Of a stretch of 64,000 nt of DNA, positions 12,301-23,689 are shown in pieces (the first letter of the stretch is position 1; each line of letters begins with the position of its first letter). Source of the DNA: Lophius americanus (taxonomy: Eukaryota > Chordata > Actinopteri > Lophiiformes > Lophiidae); NCBI GenBank assembly GCA_037951165.1, contig JBBDHG010000124.1:248001-312000 (forward strand), written 5' to 3'. Below the pieces are notes generated by a model. That model was not told where the DNA came from, did not search any database, and worked only from the letters and a program-made list of their open reading frames with translations. Position numbers and translations under genes: made by a program.

Positions 12301-15300
12301 CCTTTGGTGAAACCATCTGATTCTCTGTTCTGTTTGAGATTTTCCTGCAGGTAGTGAGATGCCGCTCAACTGTTGCAATCTTGACTGATGAAAAATTGCA
12401 AAGTCTGCATTTGAATTTTCCATCTTTTTTCTCCAGCTGAACATCTATTAGTTTGTTATCGGAAAGTAATTGCTTTTGGGCAATTTTCAATTGATCTTTT
12501 ATTTGTGTTTTGTTTTGCTTGCATTCTGATTTATTGGATCCTAAAGCATTATTGCCAAAGACTTTACAGTTTGCTGAATGAGATGCACAGACTTCTGCTT
12601 CTTGTTGTTGAAATTCCTGATCATTTAAATTTGTGCCAATCCCACTTTGCGAATGCCAAAGTCCTGTCGGATCAAAATTTGTTCCCTTGTCCGGTTGTTT
12701 GGATCCTCCCTGACCAACAGTAGATCTGTCCTCTTTAGGTAAACATATATTTGAATTGCCAACAAAAGTCCTTATTTTTCGCTGAAGTGCAGGACACTTC
12801 TTTGCACAGTGGCTATTAAGGCCTCGCTTCTGTTTAAACTGTGCGCCACAGGCCTGACACTTGTGAACCTTTACCCTTCCATGGCACAGAGCCTGGCAGT
12901 GGTACTTTAAAGTGGTTTCCCTACTAGTTACATAAGAGCACTTTTCACAGCGCAAGGTATCTCTTGTTGGCACTACGAGCATATGCACCCGTCCCTCCAA
13001 AACCATGACCTCTGCTTGATCCTTGTCATGCTTTTTCATAGCTTTCAGATGGATGTCCGACTCCAATGGCTGATTTCTCACAGAATGCATAGTGGAACTT
13101 GTTGTTCCACTATAATTCTCCCCCTCAGTTGTCGGACATCCCACAGGCGCAGCTGGTTGAATTGTAGTACTTAAAAGCTCAGCGTGCCGTTGCTCGCATT
13201 CTGCATCTGCTGCAGGTACATCGTCTTCCTCAGATGAGGATGTAGAGAACAGTGCCTTCTCTTGTAATATGTCTGTGCCGTTAGGAGTTAAATTTCTCCG
13301 AGTTTGATCTGCATAATTTGCTTCCTCATTTTCCATAGCGGGGACTGAATAGTCAGAGTTTGATAGTGTCGTTAAAACAAGAGTACAATACTCAGGACTG
13401 TTCATGGATGATGGACTATCCGAAACACCTTCGTTGGCAACCTCTTGAGAAACAACATCAAAATCATCCATTACAGCTACTTTGCTGGAATCTACTGAGT
13501 CAAGATGATCCAACTGCCTTCTTTGAGATGGCAGAGGCTCTTCAGAAGTACGTTGCAAATCGTGCTCATGAGATGTTGAGGGCTTATTGTAGAACTTCTG
13601 CAAGGACTCAGTTGAGTTCCTCTCCATTTCTTTCGAAGCATAATTCTCTTGCCATGCCTTGTCCCCGGGTACATAGCCATGAGCTTTCCTTTTGTGCAGG
13701 AAAAGGCTAATGCTACTGAAAGAAGAATAGAAGCAGAGTGCACACCGGAACTCTTTCAGCTTGGTATGTTTGCAGTTCTCATGATTTTGAAGAGCTTGTC
13801 TGTAGCAGGTGGAGTATGTGCAGTAATTACACTTGTAAACAGATGGTTGTTTGTCTTCAACAGAATGTTTTTTCAACATGTGATTGCGAAGTTCATATTT
13901 GCGCTTGCAGGCATAAGCACATATCTCACACATGAGTGATTTGGCCTGATGTCGTAATTTGTGGCTGTTAAGCTGGTCCATGCGGTGACTGCGGTAGGGA
14001 CACTGATTACACTGATACCTAAAAGAGGAGACAGGAAGAGTAGTCATTCCCAAAACCATATGTTCCATCCATTCCTCCACATCATGTAGAGAAATACATT
14101 CTTCACAATTTAATACAATTATTATATAAAACAATCTTAAAATAATACCACAAGGTGTTTCCATTAACTGTAGATGAAACTTGTTTAATGCCCATTTATG
14201 CTCAATATTAGGGATATATATAAGAATACAGACATAGCATTTATTTAACATGTATTAGTGCCAGTTTTCTGAAAGCTTCATCATGAGGGGCAGTATAGCC
14301 ATAATTTGAGCAAGACCGACCAAATGTCTCTGGAAACAATGAAGAATAAATTGGAAAAGAAAATAAAGTCTCCTCCCAAATATTGTGAAGTATCCAACAT
14401 CTTCACAGAACACTTTTAGACCACTGTCTTCATCTTTGGCACTTGCATGTACTTATCTAAATCTCCTCTACTGTCTCTAAAAGTATTGTTGTTAAACGAT
14501 TCAATCCACTCTGCCATCTTGTGAATGTATTTATGTCAATTTAAAGCAGCATGAAAAACATGTGGGCGCTAACAGCTACATTAAAAACAGACATATCTTT
14601 TTTGTAAATTAGGCTTTAGAGAGCCTAGGTTGTACATCATACTTCCAAGGCCTGTGTAGTAGCATTGACTGTGTTTAAGTATATAAAAATGGTGCTTACA
14701 TTATATTTATCATTTAGCTTGATATTGTATCATGTTTCAAATCTGTATTTAAAATCCATGATAAATAGCCAATAATGATGCGACCTTAAAGCTCTGGATC
14801 TGCTGCTTCACCAGATCCCTCAAGTGACCTACGGGGGGCGCTAAAGACAAAACTAAAGACGGAAAAGAAGAGTTAAATTTTTATAGCTCACATGTCTGCA
14901 GCAACTACAACTCTAGAATCTTTCAAATCAAGCCTGAACACCTCTCTCTTTGTCAATATTTTTAATCAATCAATTGGTCTCTGCAACTTTACTGCTATAT
15001 TTGCTGTTTTTTTAGGCCCCAGGCAACTGACCGTACGAGGACCCTACTGTTCTTCAAGGAATTATCTTTCACATCCCCGAGAACTCAGGAAAAATTGCAC
15101 ACTCATCAGGTCTGGCGAAAAATTTCATATTTTGGGAGTAGCAGCAGAGGACGCAGCAAAATGACTCTTTAGCGCCCCCTTGAAATTTTCAAAAGACCCT
15201 CCCCATTGGGGTTACTTTCACCAGGAAACACCAAACTTGGTACATTTCTTCATCAGATCAACATCTGCCAAAAAGTCTCTTGGGGCTATGGCGCCAACCT

Positions 15301-18300
15301 AGGTGGAAGTTGGCCATTTTGACTTGAATGGGCGCTACAGAGGCGTTTTTTGCCGTTGCTCTCTGTTTTGTCTGGTTGAACTTGACCTAGAGTTTTGAAT
15401 CGATCAACTTGAAATTTCTTTGGTGACAAAAAGAAGCCACGATGACCAAACGATATTTGGAAAATTGAGTTTTCATTAAAGAGTTCTGGACCGAAAAGGG
15501 CCGTGAAATTGTGACCTCGCGGGAAAAAAAAAATTGACATAACTCGGTCATCTATCATCCGATCTGCCCCAAATTTCACAGGTAGGATTAGAGTCTGAAA
15601 AAAAAAACGGTAGCGGTACCAAGAAATTGTCATGTTTTATAATTTGACCCATTACTCCAAGGCTATAAATCCCCAAAATTTGAAAGGAGGATCAGGAGAT
15701 TCACAACAAGGAGGACATCCATTGTTGTGAAGGATGTGCGTGTTTGAATAATTTTGTGGTAGATGGTAGTGACTGAAAACATTCTTTTGTTCCATAGCAC
15801 CACCTAATGGCGAGAAAAAGTTATCATTTCAGACTTTGATTAATTACTACCTCATACTTTCCCCTAGAAACACCATTTAAAATATTAAACGTAGCTACAT
15901 TTGTTGTCTTTAACATGAATATGCAACCACTTCTGTAACATACATATTTTGTCTTCACATGACCCTCAAGAACGGTCAGATTTTGGGAAATGATCAGAAG
16001 TTAGAGTGGAGTGAGCTTGTTGAGCAGAGTGCAGGGAGCAGTGAGAAAAACAGAAAGACTGCAAACAAATTGCCAGAAATCCCACAAATCTCACTCCACA
16101 GCCATAATCTTGGGATCAAAACGTAGGAAAATGTTTCCTGCTTATTATAGTCCCAGAATGGAACCACACAACCTCTTCGTTTGGCTAGATGAGACCCCTA
16201 AGTAACACGTGCTACGATCATGGTTCCATTCACTTCCATTCAAAAATCGCTTCAACACTCTTCCTTCAGATCTAAACAATTTGTATTTTAAACTCGCTCA
16301 AAAGGTATTCTGTTTTTACTTAATCCGGAAAAAAAGTAGATCACTGCGGAGAGCCGACTCTTGTGGTGGTTATCGTACCATTATTTCCGGGATAGGAATT
16401 TGGACCTTACTTGTTTGTACCTTTCCCTCACGGCTCTGACAGCCAGAATAGCTGCAATTAGGGGGGAGAGACCTTTCTATTCCGTGGAATACATGAATCC
16501 ATCCATCCATCATCCATGAACACCAAGTAGATTTTAATGCTATGTAATTCTGACCATCCCACACACCCTGGCCACTCTGCCAAATGTTTATAACTACTTG
16601 ATTCATAGCCTCGTTTATGACATTGTGACATAAATATCATAAACGAGAGTTATGACATGTTTTGTCAGTGGTCAAAACATGACCACTGACAAAATAGCCA
16701 CAGCTAGGACATTATAACTTCTTGCCAATAAGCCAAATTATTATAACCACGGAAAATATAGCCTCAGCTAGGATATCTAACTGCTGGCCAATTAGACATT
16801 TCATTGGAAACAGTTACTACATACAAACAATAATCAGAGGTTCTTCCATGGCGCGATAAAACTCGCCATTCAACCCGTGTGCTAAAGAGCGACACTTTCC
16901 ATTGCCCTATCCGTCCCAAACTTCGCGTGTTGAATCAGAGTCCGGCCCTGAAGATCCTCATGTGACTTCATTCAATTACAGTGACATCGCCACCTGTTGG
17001 CAACCAGGAAGTGAGATTGAAAATGAGCCCAATCTGCATCACATTTGGTGAAAACAATTACCAGGCATGGAGGTTGAATTGTCATCAAAGGTTTATCCAT
17101 GACATCTAAGGTGTGGCCACAGCTGAGTGAAACTCGCCATTAAACACGCAAGCTCAAAACGATACTTTCCGTTGTCTAATCCGTCCCGAACTTTGCACGC
17201 TGTATCAGAAAGCTGTCCCCAAGGCGCTCGTGAGACAATATTCGGTCACGGGTACAGCGCCACCTGCCGGAAACCGCAAGTGATGCTCCATCAAGTATTG
17301 CGATTGGAGCATTGACAGATTGGAGCATTGACAGATTTACGCCGCGGCATCCTTCTGGAATAATCGACGGCTTTCAGCAATCGCACCGGTAGAAGTTTGC
17401 GCACGCCCCGAATAGCGTAGGAGTATTACTGCTTGTTTCTTTTGCTATTTAAATGTTTTCAATTTCTCTCTGAATGTCTTTTATATTGTATTTTATTGTT
17501 TTCATATGTTGCCTTAATACCTTTAATATTTATCTTCATTCAAAGGGAATATTATGGAAATGACAAGGACACCGCCGCAGATCTGTCATGTTAGCGCCAT
17601 AACACAAAAACGATTGCAAGGACCATTTTTCAATTTTATGCCCCCGTAGTCCTTCGTGCAAGGAAGAAGTGGACTGATTTTTGGAAAGGTCAGTTGTATA
17701 TCTTCACCAGTGGGAGTAGGCAATTTCAGAAATTCCTCCGCGTACCACTAGAGGAAGCCTGTGTACCTCTAATGGTAAGCGTACCGTTGTTTTAAAACTC
17801 TACCTTTGAGCATATTGCTGACATCAAAGAATGCCATAGAAATTGGTTAAGTCGATATGGACTGTTTGTAATAATGAATGGATGACTTTAATGTAAGGAG
17901 TTTAATCAGGGGTATTATTTATAAAACATACAAGTTCTATGCCTGTAATATTATAAACCGACAATTATACCTTTATTGTTGCTCACCGGCAAACCTTTTG
18001 GATTTCTATCCGTATTTGTTATTTTGAATTTGTATTTGTACGGATTCTACCAAATTTGGTGACGGTCTGCCTACCTGTTGCTCCAAGTGAACCATCACCC
18101 GGGCACTTCCGTATCTGTTTGTTTCATCGTTTATGTCAGTTTCTGTTTGTTCATCGCTGAAATCAGTTTTTTCATCCTTTTTTCATCAGTTTTTTCATCC
18201 GTTTTGTTTGTTTTTCCTCGCTGCTGTGACATATTCAACCAAAGCCACTATTGATCACTTTCTGTGTTTGATGGCTTTTTTCTGGGCATCATGTCAGTGA

Positions 18301-21300
18301 AAAATAACGGCTAATAACATCCTCTGTTTATTTTGTCCATGGCTAACAGATAATAACGGGCTAGTCTCCACAACTGGCATGATGATAAATTATTCCACCA
18401 CCCAACTGATGATATTCAACAACTACAACACTCCGTTGTGCATATCAGTTATTAAACAACTTGGAATACTTCGCCGGCCCAGTTACATTCACAAAAGTTG
18501 CTGTTCTATGTTTGTTTAGTCCTGCTCCGATCACTCCATTCCGTCCTTATTGTCTGACGTGCACACCTTTGCGTCTCAGCACGAATACGAATCAGCAGAA
18601 CACTGTCGCTCTTCCCATCAGTAGCCCTGGAGTTTCCTCAACAAGGCCACTCACTGAGCGTGTTTGGAGTGGATTTCAGTCTTCTTCGGTCAATACAAAG
18701 AATCACTGCTCCATCTAGTATTAAAATTGAAGTCTTTAATACACAATCCTGCATGAGACCTGTACCGCTGGCTACTGTTACCTGCGGAAAGCCCGCAGCA
18801 GGGGTCGAGGTGGTTTTCTTTCTGTCATCTACCGCATTGATTTGGACTTGTCTCTATTGCCCTTGCACCTTCTCCCGCTCAGCCCCCTGGTTCACCAGCG
18901 AGCTACAGAAAATGAAAAGCAGCTGTGCGTGCCATTGAGCGGGGTTACAAAGCTTCAGGTCTTGCTGTCCACAAGCCAGCCTTCTGGGAACACTAAAAGG
19001 TCTACTCAAAGTCCCTTAGAGAGGCATGGTCACAGTTCTGTTCGAGCATTATCAAAACCAGTGCTGGAAATTGTAAGCAGCTGTTGTCCACTATCAATCA
19101 TCTTCTTAAACCACAAACTCCCCCACTTAAAGAAATTACAGAAGAGCACTGTAATAATTTCAGGTCTTTCTTCAAATCGAAAATTCACTCAATCCGTTCA
19201 GTCCTTTTTGGTTCCTCCACTTGACCTATCCAGTCTGCTTACTCACAGTTTGAGATCTCCCGGCCTCCAAAGTGATTCCCAGAAATCTCACAGCAAGAGG
19301 TCAAGAGTTCATCAGGACGATGAAACCCGTCACTTGTTCCCTCGACCCCTTTCCCACAGACCTATTGAAAACTAACATCAGTCCCCTGATCACTGCTGTA
19401 ATAAACCAATCCCTCCAGGCTGGCTTTGTTTCATCTGCCCTAAAAACTGCCATAATCACCACTCCTCAAAAAACCCACTCTTGATCCAGAAGTTTTTACA
19501 AATTACAGGCCCATTTCCAAACTCCCAATCCTCTCCAAAGTTCTGGAAAAAGTAGTTGCTGCCCACCTCCAGGACCACCTCAAATACAACAACCTCTTTG
19601 AAACCTTTCAGTCTGGTTTCCGCTCCGCCCACAACACAGAAACCGCTCTGCTTAGAGTCACAAAGGACCTACGGATGGCAGCAGATGCTGGTTCACCTTC
19701 CCTCCTAATTCTCCTTGATTTGAATACTGCCTTCAACACTGTGAAACATGGAATACTCCTACGCCGGCTACATCACACCATTGGACTCACTGCCACCGCC
19801 CTAAACTGGTTTCAATCCTACTTCACCGGCAGAACAGAATAAATTTCCCTTGGAACTGCAAGGTCCTGGATACACACCGTCACTTGTGGGGTCCCCCAGG
19901 GATCTCCCCTGTCAAACGTTCGCGCCTGTCTGGAGGAGATAAAGATGTGGATGAAAAACAACTTTCTCCAGTTAAATAGCTCCAAAATCGAAGCAATTTT
20001 AATTGGCATCCCACATCAGACCCAGTCTTCTTCCACAACCAGCATTTCCTTCTCTGGTCACGACATTCCCCTCTCTTCATCAGTCACCAACCTCGGCGTA
20101 AGATCCTCAACTCACTTTTGAATACCACATCAAACACCTCTGCAAGATCTCCTCTCCCTGTCTCAGAAATATTTCCAAACTCCGTTCTGCACTCACCTTG
20201 AGTGATGCTGAAAAGCTGGTTCACGCGTTTGTTTTCTCCAGACTGGATTACTGTAACGCACTTCTCATCGGGATCCCTGATAAAAGTCTTCAAAGACTTC
20301 AGTATGTTCAAAACAGTGCTGCAAAGATCCTGATGAGAGTGCGTAAACACGAACACATCACCCCCTGTCTTCATTCCCTTCATTGGCTTCCCATCTCCAC
20401 CAGGATTGATTATAAGATCTCTCTCCTCACTCACAAGTGCATCCATGACAATGCAACCCCCTACCTAAAAGAACTACTCACCCCACTGACCTCAACACGA
20501 TCCCTCCGTTCTACCCACTCATAGCGCCTCCTCCTTCCCTGGACTAAGCTTAGCACCATGGGTGATCGGGCCATTCGTTCGTTTCGTTTTATATAATTGT
20601 TATTATATTTTTAATTGATGCTTTCATCTGGTTTTACCTTGTAGCACTTTGATATTTGATCCAAATTTAAAGTGTGTTATAAATTAGTTGTATTATTATT
20701 TATCATTAACGTAGGGGATCTGGATCTTTTCCAGAATGAATACTCGCTGTCAGGGATGTTTTGTAAGGCAGTCTGATTTACCTTGTTATTGAAATATACT
20801 GAGCAAATAAATTTGCCTTACCTTCAATTTTCCTATGCATGAACTCTTAATTGTTAACTGTTCTTGTAGGATATGCACTGCCACAACTTAGATATACTGG
20901 CCAGCCAGTCTATGCATGAACGTGCAACCAAAAGAAAGTATTTTAGAGACATCCAAACGGATCCAATGTTGGAGGAATGGCTGGCTTATCATCATTAGCA
21001 ACAAATAATATTTAACATAAAAACATACAAACTATATACCCAACATTTCTGTAACAAAACCAAGATAAACACATTCAATACATGTATAAGGAATTACTAT
21101 TTACCTGAGGTCTCCAGCATGTTTCCGCATATGGACATTTAGGTAGTGTTTCCACTTGGTCACGTAGCCACATTCAGCACACATAAAGTTCTTGTCTTCT
21201 GAGTGAGTGAGCATATGTTTAGAGAGGTAGGACTCATCTCTGCACCTGAACTCACACAGGCTGCACTTGTGGGGCTTTTCACCTATTGCAGGAAGAAAAA

Positions 21301-22242
21301 TACAGAATCACAAGATATGCTGCCAGAAGTAGAAGTTGTTCAAACAATTTTATAAACAAAAAATGTAAAAACTGAAGACCATATGGTGAAATAATAGAGA
21401 AGATTTTAGATTTACTCTGTCCTTACCACTGTGCGTCAGCAGGTGTCGTTTCAAGCCACGTTTGTGTGAAGTCATGTAGCTGCACTGAGAGCAGCGATGG
21501 ATCTTTTCGTTGGCATGCAAATGTTCAATGTGCTGTTCGAACTCCACAGGGTTGAATGTGATGAAGGAACAAAAGTCACAGCAAAGGTTGTCACTTCCTG
21601 GGTGTCCATTGCGCTGGTGCTGGAGGAAAGCTGACTTATTGGAGCAACAGAATTCACACTGGGAGCAGTGGTAGGCGAGGTGTGTGCGATAATGAGCATC
21701 CATGTCAGTCTCACTTTGAAAGATGGCACCACAGGCATGATGACGGCATTCGAAGGCCTGGACACCATGCACTTCTTCAATATGTCTGAGAAGATCTTTG
21801 CGTGAGGAGCTGTGGAAGGAACAGCCCTCTTGAAAGCAGGGCAGTGGCTTGCTGTCTGACCTAATGTTGTGTGTCTTCATATGAGCTTTAAGCAACCTAG
21901 TCTGGAGAAAGTTTTGACCGCAGGTGGGACAGGGATAGCTGTGACCATCTTCTGCATCTTCTGTATGCATATTCACCAGGTGTCGACGGATGGCATTCCG
22001 CTCCACGGCAGAGTATTCACACAAATGGCAACGGTGAACCTTTTCACCTGCTTCACGTAGTCTATGTATACGCAGCTTGCTCTTGCTGGTGAAGTACCGC
22101 TTGCAGGTGGGACACTGGAGAGTGGGGTCTGGAAAATGTAAAAGGAGGTGCTCCTGCAGGTGGGAATGCATCTTGAAGCAACGTCGACATTTGGGACAGG
22201 TGTAAGTGCGAAAGATGTTCTCTGATCCCTCTTCAAGGTATT
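6312..22242 (-). CDS. znf142: Zinc finger protein 142, main coding exons
   Basis: Five minus-strand exons join in phase: 22,242-21,427, 21,282-21,105, 14,018-11,231, 9,248-9,143 and 6,835-6,312 (stop TAG). Each has AG acceptors and GT donors, and together they encode about 1,470 residues; human ZNF142 is about 1,690. I count about 35 C2H2 or C2H2-like fingers: nine in the first exon, two in the second, nineteen in the large exon (the last split across the intron), one in the fourth and four in the last. Finger order and spacing match ZNF142, including blocks such as VERNAIRRH, GYVTKWKHYL, AHGYVPGD and FRWPAGLRHH. The large exon has an acidic, Ser-rich spacer between fingers 15 and 16. Two fingers near its middle end in Cys instead of the last His (SHCAKKC, RHLTTC). 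The protein is presumably a nuclear DNA-binding regulator. The gene is divergent from bcs1l. The first exon starts with two bases of a split codon, so an upstream coding exon exists. Confidence 0.93.
6895..7610 (+). mobile_element. Decayed Tc1-like transposon (second family)
   Basis: The left end TAGTGCTGTGAATAAGTATT resembles the terminus of a widespread fish Tc1-like family. The body follows the family order: GGCCTGATTAATACCTGCC near 7,142, the DNA-binding helix region with CAAAGAACCACAGTGAGAC near 7,265, then CATGAATTCTGTTATCTAC near 7,422. The frame is destroyed and no right terminal repeat is seen. It sits in the last znf142 intron or just upstream of the last exon, in antisense orientation. 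Confidence 0.65.
7950..9120 (-). mobile_element. Tc1-like transposon with intact inverted repeats
   Basis: The element is bounded by inverted repeats: CACTGCTCAAAA...AGGGGAACA at the left and TGTTCCCCTAA...TTTGAGCAGTG at the right. TA dinucleotides flank both sides (7,948-7,949 and 9,121-9,122), the Tc1/mariner target site. The transposase sense is minus. The 3' end of the transposase gene, with the block for the final Arg-rich region, is near 8,100-8,200. Internal frames are short and broken, so it is inactive. There is also a small internal tandem copy of CACTCCACATGGTTCACCCC at 8,880-8,936. It lies in the last znf142 intron. Confidence 0.85.
9249..11230. other. znf142 intron with a dispersed fish repeat
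   Basis: No coding exon is visible. About 9,490-9,770 matches a common fish repeat: the phrase ATTCATTATCAACCGCTTATCC, broken here by a few bases, leads into TTCAGGGTCTCGGGTGG and later CCAGTCCAAAA...TGGAGGTATATTAATGACTCT. The remainder is AT-rich and plain. Confidence 0.45.
14019..14799. other. znf142 intron, no feature seen
   Basis: AT-rich intronic sequence between the large exon and the repeat cluster. I see no exon or recognisable repeat. Confidence 0.35.
14800..15690. repeat. Unclassified dispersed fish repeat
   Basis: This noncoding block carries phrases typical of a dispersed fish repeat: GGGGGCGCTAAAG near 14,833, TAGCGCCCCCTTGAAATTTT near 15,171, and CACCAAACTTGGTACATTTC and CCAAATTTCACAGGTAGG-type segments further on. 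The open frames within it look like chance. No terminal repeats or target-site duplication were found. Confidence 0.5.
15691..16609. other. znf142 intron, nothing recognised
   Basis: No exon or named repeat is visible. A short run of ATCC units occurs near 16,497-16,512. Confidence 0.3.
16610..16694. repeat. Two adjacent perfect inverted repeats
   Basis: First hairpin: CTCGTTTATGA at 16,610-16,620 and its exact reverse complement TCATAAACGAG at 16,637-16,647, with a 16-base spacer. Second hairpin: TTTTGTCAGTGGTCA at 16,660-16,674 and TGACCACTGACAAAA at 16,680-16,694, a perfect 15-bp stem with a 5-base loop. They lie in a znf142 intron beside a repeat cluster. Confidence 0.85.
16695..17440. 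repeat. Dispersed repeat with internal tandem duplication
   Basis: Two diverged copies follow each other at an offset of about 270 bp. The first has AAACTCGCCATTCAACCCG near 16,859 and the second AAACTCGCCATTAAACACG near 17,130. Each goes on through a TCCGTCCC.AACTT segment and ends in a GCCACCTG phrase followed by AACC..GAAGTGA or AACCGCAAGTGA. This is the CGCCACCTG type of dispersed fish repeat. Before it, at 16,695-16,800, a shorter imperfect repeat of TAGCC.CAGCTAGGA is present twice. Confidence 0.6.
17690..17800. repeat. hAT-like end sequence
   Basis: Read on the minus strand, the block from about 17,700 to 17,765 matches the block at 52,295-52,350: both contain CCTCTAGTGGTAC, then GGAGGAAT.TCTGAAATTG.CTACT. 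The copy at 52 kb begins with a hAT-type terminus (CAGTGGTTCTCAAA), so this is probably the end of a related element. Confidence 0.45.
18440..20700 (+). mobile_element. L2-like LINE, internally deleted
   Basis: A non-LTR retrotransposon runs on the plus strand, antisense to znf142. In order the translation shows APWFTSELQKMK (linker before the reverse transcriptase), YRPISKLPILSKVLEKVV, FQSGFRSAHNTETALLRV, LLDLNTAFNTVKHGILL and TCGVPQGSP. It then jumps to CLEEIKMWM, missing the segment that should hold the catalytic YADD box. Downstream are SRLDYCNALLIGIP and HWLPISTRIDYKI, the C-terminal region, and the 3' end GCACTTTGATATTTGATCC near 20,645. Several frameshifts are present. The upstream limit is uncertain; no intact endonuclease is seen. 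Confidence 0.85.
20701..21104. other. znf142 intron, nothing recognised
   Basis: AT-rich intronic DNA between the L2 3' end and the two-finger exon; no feature seen. Confidence 0.3.
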
Positions 22243-23064
22243 CTGGAGAACAAAAACATTTGAAATTACTTTGTGATCCTTATGAAGTTTGTGAATAAAG
22301 CATTTTATATTGACAAATGAGCACAACTAGCTACCTAGATATTTTCTATATTGGATTATGTTGTTCTCTTAGGTATTAGATAACTATTTGCAATATTAAA
22401 TAAAATTTTATTTTAAACTTGCCTTTTATATTTATATAAGACATCATCGTGTTACTACTATACTACTCTAACCTTTTACTAATGTTGACATCCATCTTTT
22501 TATACTGCATCCAGTTTCTTTAACTTCAGATTGAATTTTTTCCTCGCTCTTTCATCCTCCAACAAAATGAACACTTTCAGCATTTTTATGTGTTTTTTTA
22601 TGTGACAATCCCTATTAAATACCTTAAACCTCATCTCTTCCTCTCACTATGTGCTACCTGCAGCCAATTTCTTCTCCCTGGTCTCTGGTAGATTTCAAAC
22701 CTGACATTTTTGTCCAGATCACAGTGAAAAGTCCAAAAGTCTGATGTGAGATTGCCTCAGTTAGATGAATGATGTTTTGTGGTATATAATTTTGTAAGCA
22801 GATCATCTTCTGACGGCACAAATCATTTATTTATTAACCTACTTTTGTAAATAGTTTATGAATGGCTTAACTTATTTAATGCTAAGAAATTAATTGAGTA
22901 TTTTCACGGAGAATGTTACAAATGTAACAATGGCTATGATTGCTATTTGTATCTTGCTTCTTCCTTAAGTAGACCATAAGCATGATTTGATATCACTGTA
23001 ACGGTTCATATTCTTGTCATTTCTCTCTGCTTTATTATTTCATCAAGCAAAATGGCATAAATAC
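22243..23064. other. znf142 5' intron
   Basis: AT-rich. No exon with a fitting phase is seen here. A minus-strand ATG at about 22,710 with a GT downstream was considered but has the wrong phase. Confidence 0.35.
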
Positions 23065-23170
23065 CTTTCGATGGTCTTTGTGCAATGTCCGATGCAGACG
23101 GTTTACCTCCTTCATCTGCCTTTTGTACTCTTTTCATACTATCTTTTCCTCTCAGGCTTTTCCTCTTTCC
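23065..23170 (-). CDS. znf142: Candidate znf142 N-terminal coding exon
   Basis: The first sure znf142 exon begins with two bases of a split codon, so the preceding coding exon must end in phase 1. On the minus strand here, an open frame runs from an acceptor-like CCTGAAGGCAG through an ATG at 23,137-23,135 to the donor AAAG|GTATTT at 23,065, which is in phase 1. The encoded segment is Lys/Arg-rich (GKRKSLRGKDSMKRVQKAD), and its QKAD part recalls the charged linker before the first finger in mammalian ZNF142. A second phase-1 donor (GGAG|GTAAAC) lies 42 bases upstream in the exon. The acceptor is weak, so the start may be the ATG here or in another exon. Support is splice phase and modest resemblance only. 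Confidence 0.4.
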
Positions 23171-23689
23171 TGCCTTCAGGTGATGATGATGAATAATCTG
23201 GATTGAACATCACTTTCCTTTATGGCCTGCTGGACACCTGAGGATGGTGGGTTCCTATGATGCACACAGTTGTTGTTGCATATTCAGTCTCTACAACAAT
23301 ATTTTAACTGAAAAAAATCCACTTTGTGTGAAATCAGAATTGTTTAATGGAAGGTTTACTTAATAGTCAGACAAAAATGTTAATTTGTATAAACTATACA
23401 ATATACAGTCGGAAATAAAATTAACCAACCTCCATTGTATATCAGGTTTGCTAAAATAATATAATCTTTATGATCTGTTTGCAATAACAAAATCACACAA
23501 GTACAGATTAAATAGCTTAAGGGAACAGATTTAAAGTTTTGTTCTCCGCATTGAAAACAATAATTATCATTGATTACTGCTATCTCTAATAATGATTTTA
23601 TCCCCCTGAAAAGCATGTCTTGGATGAGGGATGCCCTCAAAAAACAGATTATGTTAAAACATACACCACTGCTGACCCAAATTGATGAT

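Noticed and set aside
14019..14251. Extension of the large znf142 exon to an upstream ATG
   Set aside because: The AG acceptor at 14,019 joins in phase to the previous exon; the longer frame is intron read-through.
22680..22720. Minus-strand ATG with GT downstream as a znf142 start exon
   Set aside because: The donor leaves phase 2, which would give a stop right after joining to the finger exon.
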